From: Promineifilum sp.
GTDB lineage: Bacteria; Chloroflexota; Anaerolineae; Promineifilales; Promineifilaceae
Direction of reading: 5' to 3'
DNA length: 64,000 bases
NCBI GenBank assembly: GCA_020634335.1
Contig: JACKBY010000005.1
Span: 62,001 to 126,000, forward strand
In this document: positions 1 through 7,726 of the stretch, piece after piece
Position numbering within the stretch: position 1 is the first letter of the stretch
Layout: each line of letters starts with the position of its first letter
Program-made: the position numbers and the translations under genes
Notes under the pieces: generated by a model
Database searches by the model: none
The model's input: the letters and a program-made list of their open reading frames with translations, nothing else
Told to the model about the DNA's origin: nothing

Positions 1-219
1 CAGGCCGACAACGGTCGCACCCGCTACTTCGTCTACTACGGCCGCCACGCCCCCGACGTGCGCAACAGCGGCAGCCTCGCCGGCCTGCCGCGCGTCACGC
101 TGTTGCCCCACGACTATCCCCACCATAATCTGGTCGGGCATCTGAAAAACAACGGCCAACTGGCCCCCATCGTCTCCGGCGCGCTCACTCACCCGCCGTC
201 CCCTGTGGCCGATTCCTGA
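1..219 (+). CDS. C-terminal end of an unidentified protein (5' truncated)
   Basis: An open frame runs from the first base to a TGA at 217-219 (72 codons visible). It contains an aromatic stretch, RYFVYYGRHAP, and a His-rich stretch, PHDYPHHNLVGHL. I do not recognise the family. Its last 35 bases overlap the 3' end of the convergent holin-like gene at 185-403. Phage-type genes follow within 3 kb, so it may belong to the same element, but that is inference from position only. Confidence 0.45.
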   Translation, partial: QADNGRTRYFVYYGRHAPDVRNSGSLAGLPRVTLLPHDYPHHNLVGHLKNNGQLAPIVSGALTHPPSPVADS

Positions 220-403
220 TTCCCAATTTCCCGGCCGCGTCCTCCACGGCGATCGTCCCGATCAGCCACAGCAGGATGACGTTGATCGCCTGCCACACCT
301 CATCCGGGAAGCCCGGCAGCCAGGCAAACACGGCCGTCTGCACCACCGCCACCACCGCCAGCCAGAACTTCCGGCTCCGCCACAACGATTCCAATGGGTT
401 CAT
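185..403 (-). CDS. Holin-like small membrane protein
   Basis: This is a 72-residue protein. The N-terminus has basic residues (LWRSRKFW), followed by two hydrophobic segments at about residues 13-30 and 39-55, and a short charged tail. The start at 403 is chosen because a strong AGGAGG lies just upstream on the minus strand; a longer frame reaches 565 but runs through repeat sequence. Size and layout resemble small phage holins or holin-like proteins, and the neighbourhood (terminase at 1465) agrees. No specific holin family can be named, and it could be an unrelated small membrane protein. Confidence 0.5.
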   Translation of the reverse strand: MNPLESLWRSRKFWLAVVAVVQTAVFAWLPGFPDEVWQAINVILLWLIGTIAVEDAAGKLGIRNRPQGTAGE

Positions 404-861
404 GATTCCTCCTGACGAGATACGAGATGCGAGATGCGAGATGGGAAATACGAAATACGAGTTGAGGACGACGCCCGGCACGTTGTGTTGTTCACCGGCG
501 GCCGCGCCGCTCTGCTGAACCGGGTCAAACGGATGCGCCGCCGTTCCGCCCGTATTTCGTATCACCCGCTCCGAACTTGCGTTCTGATGTCAAGATAACA
601 AAAAAGCCCGCGCCCAGGCTATTCGATTTTCGGCGTCCCTGATTTTGGGGCCCGGCTGTGGAATCACGTGGCGGGACAAGCCGCGCGCGGCGGCGGTCGG
701 AAATCGAATGGCGTCGCCTCCCGCCGCCGTGCTACGCTGCCAACAGAAACCGGGTGTTGCCTCAGACCCCGGTCTCCCACCTGCTGTTCCGCCATATGAT
801 CCCCTGCGGGGGGTGTGCGGATATCGAGCTTTCGGGAAAAGCCCGGTTGCCGTCGGAAGTC
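404..861. other. Gene-free stretch with heptad-repeat arms
   Basis: No convincing gene is seen. Bases 414-466 carry a run of GAGATACGA/GAGATGC-type units and 550-566 carry the opposite-strand form (CGTATTTCGTATC), so the two could pair. The rest, 570-861, is moderately GC-rich with no recognised motif apart from the weak ribosome site before the gene at 862. Confidence 0.5.
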
Positions 862-1356
862 ATGATGTCAAACAAAACGCCTTGCTCCTATCTCACCCGG
901 CGCGGCCGGCCCTGCCGCAACCCGGCCGCGCCCGGCAGCAACCCGCCGGCCTGCCCCCGCCACCGCGACCGGCCCGCGCCCCAGGCCCGCCAGCCGGCGC
1001 TGCCCCTGTACGCGCCGGCCGCCCCCCTTCCCGCGCGGCCCCGCGCCACCCACTTCTATCTGCCCGCGCCCGCGGCCGACGCCCTGCGCGCCCTGGAGGC
1101 CGACGCGCCCGCCGGCGATCTGCAATCGGAGATCGACCTTGTGCGCACCGTCCTGCGGCAGTTGCTGGCCTACCTCAACGAGTCGGCCGGGGACATGCCC
1201 CCCGACGAACTGCGGCGCGTCTCGGGCCTGCTCTTCACCGGCGCGCGCACCGTCGCCCTGCTGCTGGGCAAGCGCCCCGCCCGCCCCGACGACCTGGCCG
1301 ACTGGATGGTCGCCGCCCTCAAAGAAATGAGCGACCAATACGGAAGAGAGTTATAA
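862..1356 (+). CDS. Zinc-finger protein, possible small terminase subunit
   Basis: The 164-residue protein opens with a Cys/His cluster (CSYLTRRGRPC, then a second cluster ending CPRHR), which looks like a small zinc-binding module. A Pro/Ala/Arg-rich linker follows, then a helical C-terminal half (about residues 75-155). ATG at 862 or 865 is preferred over the long upstream frame because the N-terminus becomes compact and a GGAAG lies just upstream. It ends 109 bases before the large terminase gene, the usual place of a small terminase subunit. That role is inferred from position and the DNA-binding-like head; no terS family motif is evident. Confidence 0.5.
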   Translation: MMSNKTPCSYLTRRGRPCRNPAAPGSNPPACPRHRDRPAPQARQPALPLYAPAAPLPARPRATHFYLPAPAADALRALEADAPAGDLQSEIDLVRTVLRQLLAYLNESAGDMPPDELRRVSGLLFTGARTVALLLGKRPARPDDLADWMVAALKEMSDQYGREL

Positions 1357-1459
1357 ATGACGAATGACGAATTAAGAGCTTTGTAACCGAACTGTTTCAC
1401 GTGCTGGCTGGGGGTTGCAAACCCACCGGGCTCGTCATTCGTCACTCGTCATTCGTCAA
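1357..1459. repeat. Heptad-repeat inverted element (family A)
   Basis: The left arm GACGAATGACGAATTAAGAG and the right arm CTCGTCATTCGTCACTCGTC are complementary and enclose about 50 bases of unrelated sequence. The element fills the gap between the small-terminase-like gene and terL. The terL start codon lies five bases after it. Confidence 0.75.
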
Positions 1460-1464
1460 TTCCC

Positions 1465-2988
1465 ATGCGTCCCGCCAACTACCTCCTGTCCGACATCGCC
1501 GCCTTCTCGCGCATCCTCATCGGCGTGCCCCTCTACCCCTACCAGGTCGAAGCCCTGCGCGCCGTCATCGACTCGGTACTCAATCGCCGCGGCCGCGAAT
1601 TCCTCCTCGTCTTCCCCCGCCAGTCGGGCAAAAACGAGGCCATCGCCCATCTGCTGGTCTACTTGCTGACCGTCTTCCAACGCCACGGCGGCCAGATCGT
1701 CTACGGCGCGGTCGGCGACGGGCTGGGCCGGGGCATGCGACGGCTGGAGGAGCGGCTCGACACCCCCTGGACACGCGGCCGCTGGCGGCGGTCGGGCCGG
1801 CCGCGCCGCTACACGCTCGGCCGCGCCTCGGTCGTCTTCATCAGCAGCCACCCCGGCGCGGCCGCCCGCGGCGAAACGGCCGACCATTTGCTGATCCTCG
1901 ACGAGGCCCAGGCCCACGACCCCGCCCACGTCGAAGCCGTCTTCACCCCCATGCGCGCCGCCCGCCGCGCCACAGCCGTCTATCTGGGAACCGTGCACAC
2001 CACGGCCGACTTCCTGTGGGCCAAGAAGACGGAGCTGGAAGCGGCCCAGGCCCTCGACGGCGTGCGCCGCGTCTTCCTGGTGGGGCCGGAACAGGTGACG
2101 GCCGCCAATCCCGACTACGCCGCCTTTTTGGCCGAGCAGGTGCGCCGCTACGGCCGCCACCACCCCATCGTCGCCGCCGAATACTTTCTGGAGCCGCTCG
2201 ATGGCGCGGGCGGCCTGTTCCCCCCGTGGCGGCTGGCCCTCATGCGCGGCGACCATGCTCGCCAACGCGCGCCCCGGCCCGGCGAACTCTACGTGGCCGC
2301 CATCGACCCCGCCGGCGGCGACCCGGCCGCGGCCGAACCCGGCGCGCCACTCGACAATCCCGGCCGCGACTTCACCGTGGCGACGATCTTCCGGCTGCGG
2401 CAATCGGCCCACGCCGGGCCGATCTACGAGGCGCTGGACGTGTTCACCGATCACGGCTCGCGCCACTTCCAGAGCGCGCCGGGGCAAACGGCGCTGGCCG
2501 AACGCCTGCTGGCCTGGCTGCGCCACTGGGAGGCCGCCCACGTGATCATCGACGCCGCCGGCGTGGGCCAGGGGCTGGCCGACTGGCTGGCCGAGCGCTA
2601 CGGCCGCGCCCGCCTGACCCCCTTCCCCATCGGCAGCGCCGCCGTCAAGGCGCGCCTGGGCAGCGACTTCCTGGCCCTGATCGACACCGGCCGCTTCCGC
2701 TACTGGGCCGGCGACGCCGACGAGCCACTGTCCGACGGCTGGTGGTTTTGGCAACAGGCCGCGGCCTGTGCCTACACGCTGGGGCCGGGCGGCCGATTCG
2801 ACCACGACCTGCGCTGGGCCGTGCCCGACAGCGCCCGCGCCGCCACGCCCCTCGGCCCGCAAGCCGTCCACGACGACCGCTTGTTGTCGGCCGCGCTGGT
2901 GGCCGAGATCGAGCGGCGGCGCGCCGGCGGCCGTCTGCCCCTCGGCGCGTCGCTCAGCCGGATCGTATCCGGTACGATTGACCTCTAG
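1465..2988 (+). CDS. Phage terminase, large subunit
   Basis: The 507-residue protein has the two-part layout of terminase large subunits, which package DNA into phage heads and cut it. The N-terminal ATPase shows a Walker A-like FPRQSGKN at about residues 49-56 and a Walker B LLILDEAQ at about 142-149. The C-terminal RNase H-like nuclease starts at AAIDPAGGDP (about 278) and carries a second acidic motif, IIDAAGVGQGLADWL (about 360), and a late acidic HDDR motif (about 469). Length is normal for the family and the frame is intact. No portal or capsid gene follows: the next gene is a nitroreductase on the other strand. It may therefore be the edge of a prophage lying to the left or a leftover. 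Confidence 0.85.
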   Translation: MRPANYLLSDIAAFSRILIGVPLYPYQVEALRAVIDSVLNRRGREFLLVFPRQSGKNEAIAHLLVYLLTVFQRHGGQIVYGAVGDGLGRGMRRLEERLDTPWTRGRWRRSGRPRRYTLGRASVVFISSHPGAAARGETADHLLILDEAQAHDPAHVEAVFTPMRAARRATAVYLGTVHTTADFLWAKKTELEAAQALDGVRRVFLVGPEQVTAANPDYAAFLAEQVRRYGRHHPIVAAEYFLEPLDGAGGLFPPWRLALMRGDHARQRAPRPGELYVAAIDPAGGDPAAAEPGAPLDNPGRDFTVATIFRLRQSAHAGPIYEALDVFTDHGSRHFQSAPGQTALAERLLAWLRHWEAAHVIIDAAGVGQGLADWLAERYGRARLTPFPIGSAAVKARLGSDFLALIDTGRFRYWAGDADEPLSDGWWFWQQAAACAYTLGPGGRFDHDLRWAVPDSARAATPLGPQAVHDDRLLSAALVAEIERRRAGGRLPLGASLSRIVSGTIDL

Positions 2989-3007
2989 GCATCGGGGTTC
3001 TCAAGTA

Positions 3008-3082
3008 GGTTTATCCGCAGATTTCGCAGATTACGCAGATTTCAAGAAGGCATCTTTAATCTGTGTAATATGTGGTTTCTTC
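3008..3082. repeat. Nonad-repeat element (family B, AATCTGTG type)
   Basis: CGCAGATTTCGCAGATTACG on the left faces TTTAATCTGTGTAATATGTGG on the right. The units recur about every 9 bases and the two sides are partly complementary. The element sits between the convergent terminase and nitroreductase genes. Related copies occur at 15426, 24785, 38020, 39420, 48210, 51525 and 53385. Confidence 0.7.
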
Positions 3083-3111
3083 CCATCGTGGATCATCTTT
3101 AAACTCGCCTC

Positions 3112-3903
3112 TCATCGTTCAAAGCCCGCGCCTTCCAGGAAATCCTGTTGCCGCAGATACCTCAGCACCGTGTCCGAAAACCCGGTGTGCGACTCGCGGG
3201 TATATTTGATCACGGTATAGATCTGGGCCAGGTTTTGCACGCCGGAGCCTTCGATGCGCGCCCGCAGTTCGGGAAAGCTCATGTAGCGCTCCCAGCCCTT
3301 GCGGTTGCGCTCGGCATAGATGGCGGCGATGTCGTCGTCGCTGTAGTCGTGGTAGGTCTCATAGTGGACGAGGCCGTCCAGCGGCAGCCGGTCGCGCGGG
3401 GCGGGGTCTTCGTCGGGCCAGCCAAGCGAGAAGCCGACGACGGGCACGACCCCCGGCGGCAGAGCCAGGATGCGACCGATCGCGTCGCAATTAGCCAGCG
3501 TGCTGCCCATGTAGCAGATGCCCAGCCCGCGCGCCTCGGCCGCCAGGGCCACGTTCTGCGAGGCCAGCGTGGCGTCGATGGCGGCGATCATGAAGCTCAT
3601 GAAGTTGTCGAAGTTGTCCGGCGCGTCGCTCAGGCGCAGCCAGTGGCGCATGCGGTGGAAGTCGGCGCAGAAGGTCAGCAGCACCGGCGCGTCGAGCACC
3701 ATGCTCTGCTCCATATGCGGCTCATACAGCCGCTCGCGCAGCGCCCGGTCGCGGGTGACGATAATCGAGTAGGTTTGCATATTACCCGACGACGACGCCC
3801 GCGGCCCGGCGGCCAGCACTTCGGTCAGCAGGTCGTCGGGGACGGGGTCGGGCTTATAGCGGCGAATCGATCGATGGTGGTTGATAACATCAAAGAAGTC
3901 CAT
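3112..3903 (-). CDS. Nitroreductase-family FMN oxidoreductase
   Basis: This 263-residue protein matches the nitroreductase fold, FMN-dependent enzymes that use NAD(P)H to reduce nitro groups, quinones or related substrates. The N-terminal RSIRRYKPDPVPDDLL is the classic FMN-phosphate-binding start. PRASSSGNMQTYSIIV follows, then a mid-protein ARGLGICYMGS and VVGFSLGWP segment near the flavin site. The C-terminal 60 residues are longer than in minimal family members. ATG at 3903 is preferred; a GTG at 3930 in the same frame would start inside a repeat. The substrate cannot be inferred. Confidence 0.85.
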   Translation of the reverse strand: MDFFDVINHHRSIRRYKPDPVPDDLLTEVLAAGPRASSSGNMQTYSIIVTRDRALRERLYEPHMEQSMVLDAPVLLTFCADFHRMRHWLRLSDAPDNFDNFMSFMIAAIDATLASQNVALAAEARGLGICYMGSTLANCDAIGRILALPPGVVPVVGFSLGWPDEDPAPRDRLPLDGLVHYETYHDYSDDDIAAIYAERNRKGWERYMSFPELRARIEGSGVQNLAQIYTVIKYTRESHTGFSDTVLRYLRQQDFLEGAGFER

Positions 3904-3940
3904 GAGGCTGTAGTATGCCTCAAAACGCACAGGCCGGCTT

Positions 3941-4002
3941 GTAGCGCCGGTTTCTTAACCGGCTCCGCTGCTGCCGCCCGCCGGGCAAGAATCCGGCGCC
4001 AC
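3941..4002. repeat. Family C repeat (CCGGTTTCTTAACCGG ... GGATAAGAATCCGG type)
   Basis: GCGCCGGTTTCTTAACCGGC is followed about 20 bases later by CGGGCAAGAATCCGGCGCC. Each half is itself nearly palindromic, and the outer ends pair. Close relatives lie at 17622, 29268, 43893 and 55297. Confidence 0.7.
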
Positions 4003-4023
4003 ACGCATGGCACAGAGCAAGAG

Positions 4024-4055
4024 ACCGGGTTTCCAGAAAAACCCGGTCTCTCTGA
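4024..4055. terminator. Perfect 13-bp inverted repeat downstream of the 4071-5078 gene
   Basis: AGAGACCGGGTTT and AAACCCGGTCTCT are exact complements with a 6-base loop. The hairpin lies 15 bases past the stop of the minus-strand gene and upstream of the nitroreductase. There is no T-run, so it may be a repeat-derived hairpin rather than a strict intrinsic terminator. Confidence 0.5.
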
Positions 4056-4070
4056 GCACCCAAGGTCAGT

Positions 4071-5078
4071 TTACCTCTTCTGCATCGGCAGGTACGTGCG
4101 CGCCAGGGACGTGACCGGGCCGGGGCCGCCGGCCGTCACCTCCACCCGGCTGTAGGGCGGCAGGACGAAGGCGGCTCCCCCCTGCGGCTGCACGTCCAGC
4201 GGCGACGAATAGGCGTGGAAGGTAGCCTTCCCGGCCGCGGGGTCATAGCCGGCCAGGAACGAACCAGGTGCGGCCGGCATTGCCGTGGCCGGGCCGGCCG
4301 CCACGCCCACCGCCTGTCCCGAGGCGACGCGGCCGACATAGACCGCCCCTTGCCGGACTGCCAGATCGAGCGCACCGCCTTCCTGGCGGCCGGAGGTAAT
4401 ACCGCACTGCTCCCGCAACTCGACGGCGATAATGTCGAGGATCAGTTCTGCGTCATCTTCGTTCAACTGCACCCGATCCATGACCAGGAGGACGCGCAGG
4501 AGCCGGCTCACAAAGCAACTGAACTGGAGCCCGGTTTCACTGCCGAGGAGGAAGGTGATGCACTCGTCCGTGGGCGACCGGCCGGCCGGCGGGCAAGTCG
4601 GCGGGAAATACGCATTTCCGGCCGGGATGGTCTGGCCCTCGACGGTGAGCGTGCCCCGCTCGACCTGCACGACCAGGGACGGCGGCGCGTTTTCGTCGAG
4701 GATCGCGCTGAGGTCATTGCAGCAGTCGGCGTCGCCCAGGCCCCACGTGCCGACGAAGCCGCGGCAATTGGCGGTCATGGTGACGGCGAAATGGCCGGCG
4801 TCAAAGGGCGGGCTGTAGCTGGGCGGCTCCTTCCATTCGCCGCGCAGCACGCCGCCGTCGGCCGTGCCGCTGACGATACCTTTTCCGTCCAGGTAGGAGC
4901 CGCTGACAGTGGACCCGTTCTGAACCAGACGCCATTCGCCCTCGAAGGGCAACCACACGCCCGTCCACCCGCAGGCATCGGACGGCTGGGCCAGCACCGG
5001 CCGGCCGGATGAGGGCAGCGCCGCGGCCAGGAGCATGACGAACAGGAGACACACCGCCAACACTGTGACACGCCGCAT
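4071..5078 (-). CDS. Secreted protein of unknown function
   Basis: This is a 335-residue protein with a clear signal peptide (MRRVTVLAV, hydrophobic core, cut near VLAQPSDA at about residue 31). The mature N-terminal part holds a small beta-rich unit (GWTGVWLPFEGEWRLVQNGSTVSGSYLDG, then GTWGLGDADCCND), reminiscent of lipocalin-like or extracellular calycin repeats. The C-terminal half contains Cys residues and ends in a beta-rich domain (SPLDVQPQGGAAFVLPPYSRVEV). The start is fixed by GGAG eight bases before the ATG. No catalytic motif is visible. Probably an exported binding or structural protein. Confidence 0.6.
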   Translation of the reverse strand: MRRVTVLAVCLLFVMLLAAALPSSGRPVLAQPSDACGWTGVWLPFEGEWRLVQNGSTVSGSYLDGKGIVSGTADGGVLRGEWKEPPSYSPPFDAGHFAVTMTANCRGFVGTWGLGDADCCNDLSAILDENAPPSLVVQVERGTLTVEGQTIPAGNAYFPPTCPPAGRSPTDECITFLLGSETGLQFSCFVSRLLRVLLVMDRVQLNEDDAELILDIIAVELREQCGITSGRQEGGALDLAVRQGAVYVGRVASGQAVGVAAGPATAMPAAPGSFLAGYDPAAGKATFHAYSSPLDVQPQGGAAFVLPPYSRVEVTAGGPGPVTSLARTYLPMQKR

Positions 5079-5370
5079 GATGTTTTCTCCGCGCTCCCCG
5101 CCGGGATGAAGAATGATAAGACGTGGGCCAGCATAGCCAATGCACGACCGCGTGTCAAGGAACAAACGCGCCACCCCGGCCTGCGCCGAAGTCCCATTCC
5201 GCAAAAAAACCCGCTTTCCCGAGCCCGCCATATGAACGCTCCCTGAGTTGCGTCTCCCCCCAGTAGCCCATCGGCGGTATAGTCCCGGATGCGCGGCCTC
5301 CGGCGTGGGTGCCGCGCGCACCGATTCCACAGGCAAGGGAGTCACAACCATCAAGGAGAATTTTGTTGTT

Positions 5371-7656
5371 ATGAAACGCCTTTTGTTGATCACGAGTCTG
5401 GTGTTGCTGGTCGCCCTGGCGGCTTGCAGCAACCAGCCGCCCGCCAACCCCACGGCCGAGCCGGTCGTCGAGGCCATCCCCACCGAGGTGCCGCCGACCG
5501 AGGTGCCCCCCACCGCCGAGCCGACGGCCGAACCGGCCCCGGCTTTCGAGGCCGACCCCGCCCTCATCGACACCCTCTGGCTGTGGACCAGCCGCGATGC
5601 CGCCGAGCCGCTGGATGTAGCGAATCCGGAGAATTATAACCTGCTGTTCAACGACGACGGGACGTTCTTCGCCGGGCTGGACTGCAACCGCGGCAGCGGA
5701 ACCTACGCCACGCCCGGCGACGGGACGATCAGCATGGAGCTGGGGCCCATCACGCGCGCCCTGTGCGCCGAGGAGTCGCTGTCCAACACGATGATCGCCA
5801 TGTTCCCCGAAGCCGTCGCCTACACCCTCGAACACGAGGGTGAGGTGCTGGCGATCACCCTGGCCGACGGCTCCGTCGACCGCTATCGCCGGGCCGACAC
5901 CATGACCGAAGCCATGCCGCCGCTGAAAGACGCCGATACTGGCCTCATCGACCGCGTCTGGCAATGGACCACCCGCGAGGCCGGCGGCCGCACCACCTCC
6001 GTCGCCGCCCCCGACAACTACACCCTGACCTTCAACGGCGACGGCAGTTTCTACGCCCGCCTGGACTGCAACACCGGCGGCGGCAGCTATTCGTCCGACG
6101 CCCCCGGCAGCCTGACCCTATCGATGGTGCGCACCACCCTCGCGCTGTGCCCGCCGGAATCAATGGCCGGGGAGATGTCCACGCTCTTTGAGCAGACCGT
6201 CGCCTATGCCATCGCCGGCGACAACCGCACATTGACCCTCACCCACGAGGACGGCACAGTCGATACCTACGTATCGGCCACCGCCGAGGCCCCCACGCTG
6301 GGCGGCACGACCTGGCAGTGGTTGGGCACGACGACCCCCGAAGAGCCGATCACCGTGGCCGACGCCAGCCGCTACACCATCGAGTTCCTCGATGACGGCA
6401 CGGCGGCCATCCAGGCCGACTGCAACCGCGTCGTGGCCCAGTTCACCGCCGAGGACGGCGCGCTAAGCATCATCCCCGGCCCCATGACGCTGGCCGCCTG
6501 CCCCGATGACTCGCAGGGCGATGTCTTTGTCCAGCAGCTTGGCGCGTCCGGCCTCTACTTCTTCCAGGACGGCGACCTCTACATCGACCTGTTTGCCGAC
6601 GCCGGCACGATGCGCTTCGGCGCCGTGCCCGAGGTAGACCTGCCCGAACCCGCAGCAGGCGCGGCCGTGGGCACAGTCAACGCCCCCGACGGCGTCTTTT
6701 TGCGCACCGGCCCCGGGGCCAACTTCGCCGCCGTGGGGGCCGCGCCGCTGGGCGAGTCCGGCACGCTGGCCGGCATCAGCGAGGACGGCGCGTGGTACGT
6801 GCTGGAGGCCCCCGCCTTTCCCAACGGCCAGGTGTGGGTAGCGGCGGCTTTTGTGGACGCCGAAAACGCCGGCGACCTGCCTGTGGTCGCCACGCCGGTC
6901 AACGTCCCGGCCCAATCGCTCGTCGGCCCCACGTGGCTATGGACGGGCACGACGACGCCAGTCGAGATCATCGACGTGGCCGGCTCCAGCCGCTACACCA
7001 TCGACTTCTTCGAGGACGGGACGGCCGGCATCGGGGCCGACTGCAACCGCGTGATCGCCACCTGGACGGCCGACGGCCAGAGCATCACCATCACCCCCGG
7101 CCCCAGCACCCTGGCCGCCTGCCCCGACGATTCGCAGGCCGACGCCTTCATCCAGCAGTTGAGCAACGCGGCCGTCTTCTTTTTCCAGGGCGACGACCTG
7201 TTCATCGATCAGGTCGCCTCGGCGGGCACGCTGCGCTTCACCACCAGCGTGCTGCCGGTGGCCCCGGGCCAGCCGGCCGAAACGCCGGGCTTGCCCTTCC
7301 GCGTCGTGTCCTTCGGCCCCACAGGGGCCGAGCAGCCCCTCATCGAGGGCACGCACATCGAGGCGGTGTTCGACCAGACCGGCGGCACGGTCAGCGGCAC
7401 GTCGGGTTGCAACAACTACAGCGGCCCGATGAAAACGGCCGACGGCGGCTTCGCCCTCGGCCCGTTCGTCAGCACAGCGATGGCCTGCCTGGAGCCGGCG
7501 GGGGTGATGGAGCAGGAAGCGGCCTATCTGGCGGCCCTGGCCGGAGCCACCGGCTTCCAGTGGTCGGTGCAGCCCAACTCCTTCATCACCAACGGCCAAA
7601 TCACCTACGCCTTGCCCGACGGCACGACCGGGGCGATTAACCTCGTCTCGCCGTAG
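5371..7656 (+). CDS. Lipoprotein with five META-like domains and an SH3b domain
   Basis: The 761-residue protein has a lipobox signal (LLVALAACSN, Cys at about 21) and a Pro/Glu/Thr-rich linker. META/HslJ-type units follow, recognisable by a repeated LxxxxWxW opening, a DGTxxAxxDCN core and a late Cys. Three units lie before an SH3b segment (VRTGPGANFAAVG type, about 430-505) and two after it. The last unit has the canonical SGCNNYSG and MACLEP signatures. META domains occur in heat-shock- or stress-associated outer-envelope proteins. Here they probably act as extracellular binding modules. AAGGAGAA upstream supports ATG 5371. The five-fold repetition suggests duplication. Confidence 0.8.
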   Translation: MKRLLLITSLVLLVALAACSNQPPANPTAEPVVEAIPTEVPPTEVPPTAEPTAEPAPAFEADPALIDTLWLWTSRDAAEPLDVANPENYNLLFNDDGTFFAGLDCNRGSGTYATPGDGTISMELGPITRALCAEESLSNTMIAMFPEAVAYTLEHEGEVLAITLADGSVDRYRRADTMTEAMPPLKDADTGLIDRVWQWTTREAGGRTTSVAAPDNYTLTFNGDGSFYARLDCNTGGGSYSSDAPGSLTLSMVRTTLALCPPESMAGEMSTLFEQTVAYAIAGDNRTLTLTHEDGTVDTYVSATAEAPTLGGTTWQWLGTTTPEEPITVADASRYTIEFLDDGTAAIQADCNRVVAQFTAEDGALSIIPGPMTLAACPDDSQGDVFVQQLGASGLYFFQDGDLYIDLFADAGTMRFGAVPEVDLPEPAAGAAVGTVNAPDGVFLRTGPGANFAAVGAAPLGESGTLAGISEDGAWYVLEAPAFPNGQVWVAAAFVDAENAGDLPVVATPVNVPAQSLVGPTWLWTGTTTPVEIIDVAGSSRYTIDFFEDGTAGIGADCNRVIATWTADGQSITITPGPSTLAACPDDSQADAFIQQLSNAAVFFFQGDDLFIDQVASAGTLRFTTSVLPVAPGQPAETPGLPFRVVSFGPTGAEQPLIEGTHIEAVFDQTGGTVSGTSGCNNYSGPMKTADGGFALGPFVSTAMACLEPAGVMEQEAAYLAALAGATGFQWSVQPNSFITNGQITYALPDGTTGAINLVSP

Positions 7657-7671
7657 GCAGTCGAGTGGGGA

Positions 7672-7706
7672 AAGGCAACCGGGCGGCGTGGGCTCCCGGT
7701 TGCCTG
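7672..7706. terminator. Hairpin between convergent genes
   Basis: GGCAACCGGG and CCCGGTTGCC form a perfect 10-bp stem around a short GC-rich loop. It lies between the stop of the META lipoprotein (7656) and the stop of the histidine kinase (7727), so it could serve both strands. C-rich pyrimidine repeats (CCCCTGCTCCCCTGCTC) follow. Confidence 0.5.
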
Positions 7707-7726
7707 ACCCCCTGCTCCCCTGCTCT

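Noticed and set aside
1393..1408. TGTTTCACGTG, the left part of a parS site
   Set aside because: The right half (CTGGC) does not complete the palindrome, and the position is in the loop of a repeat; too weak beside the site at 33463.
3903..3930. GTG 3930 as the nitroreductase start
   Set aside because: It would add nine residues partly derived from the adjacent repeat and lacks a better ribosome site than ATG 3903.
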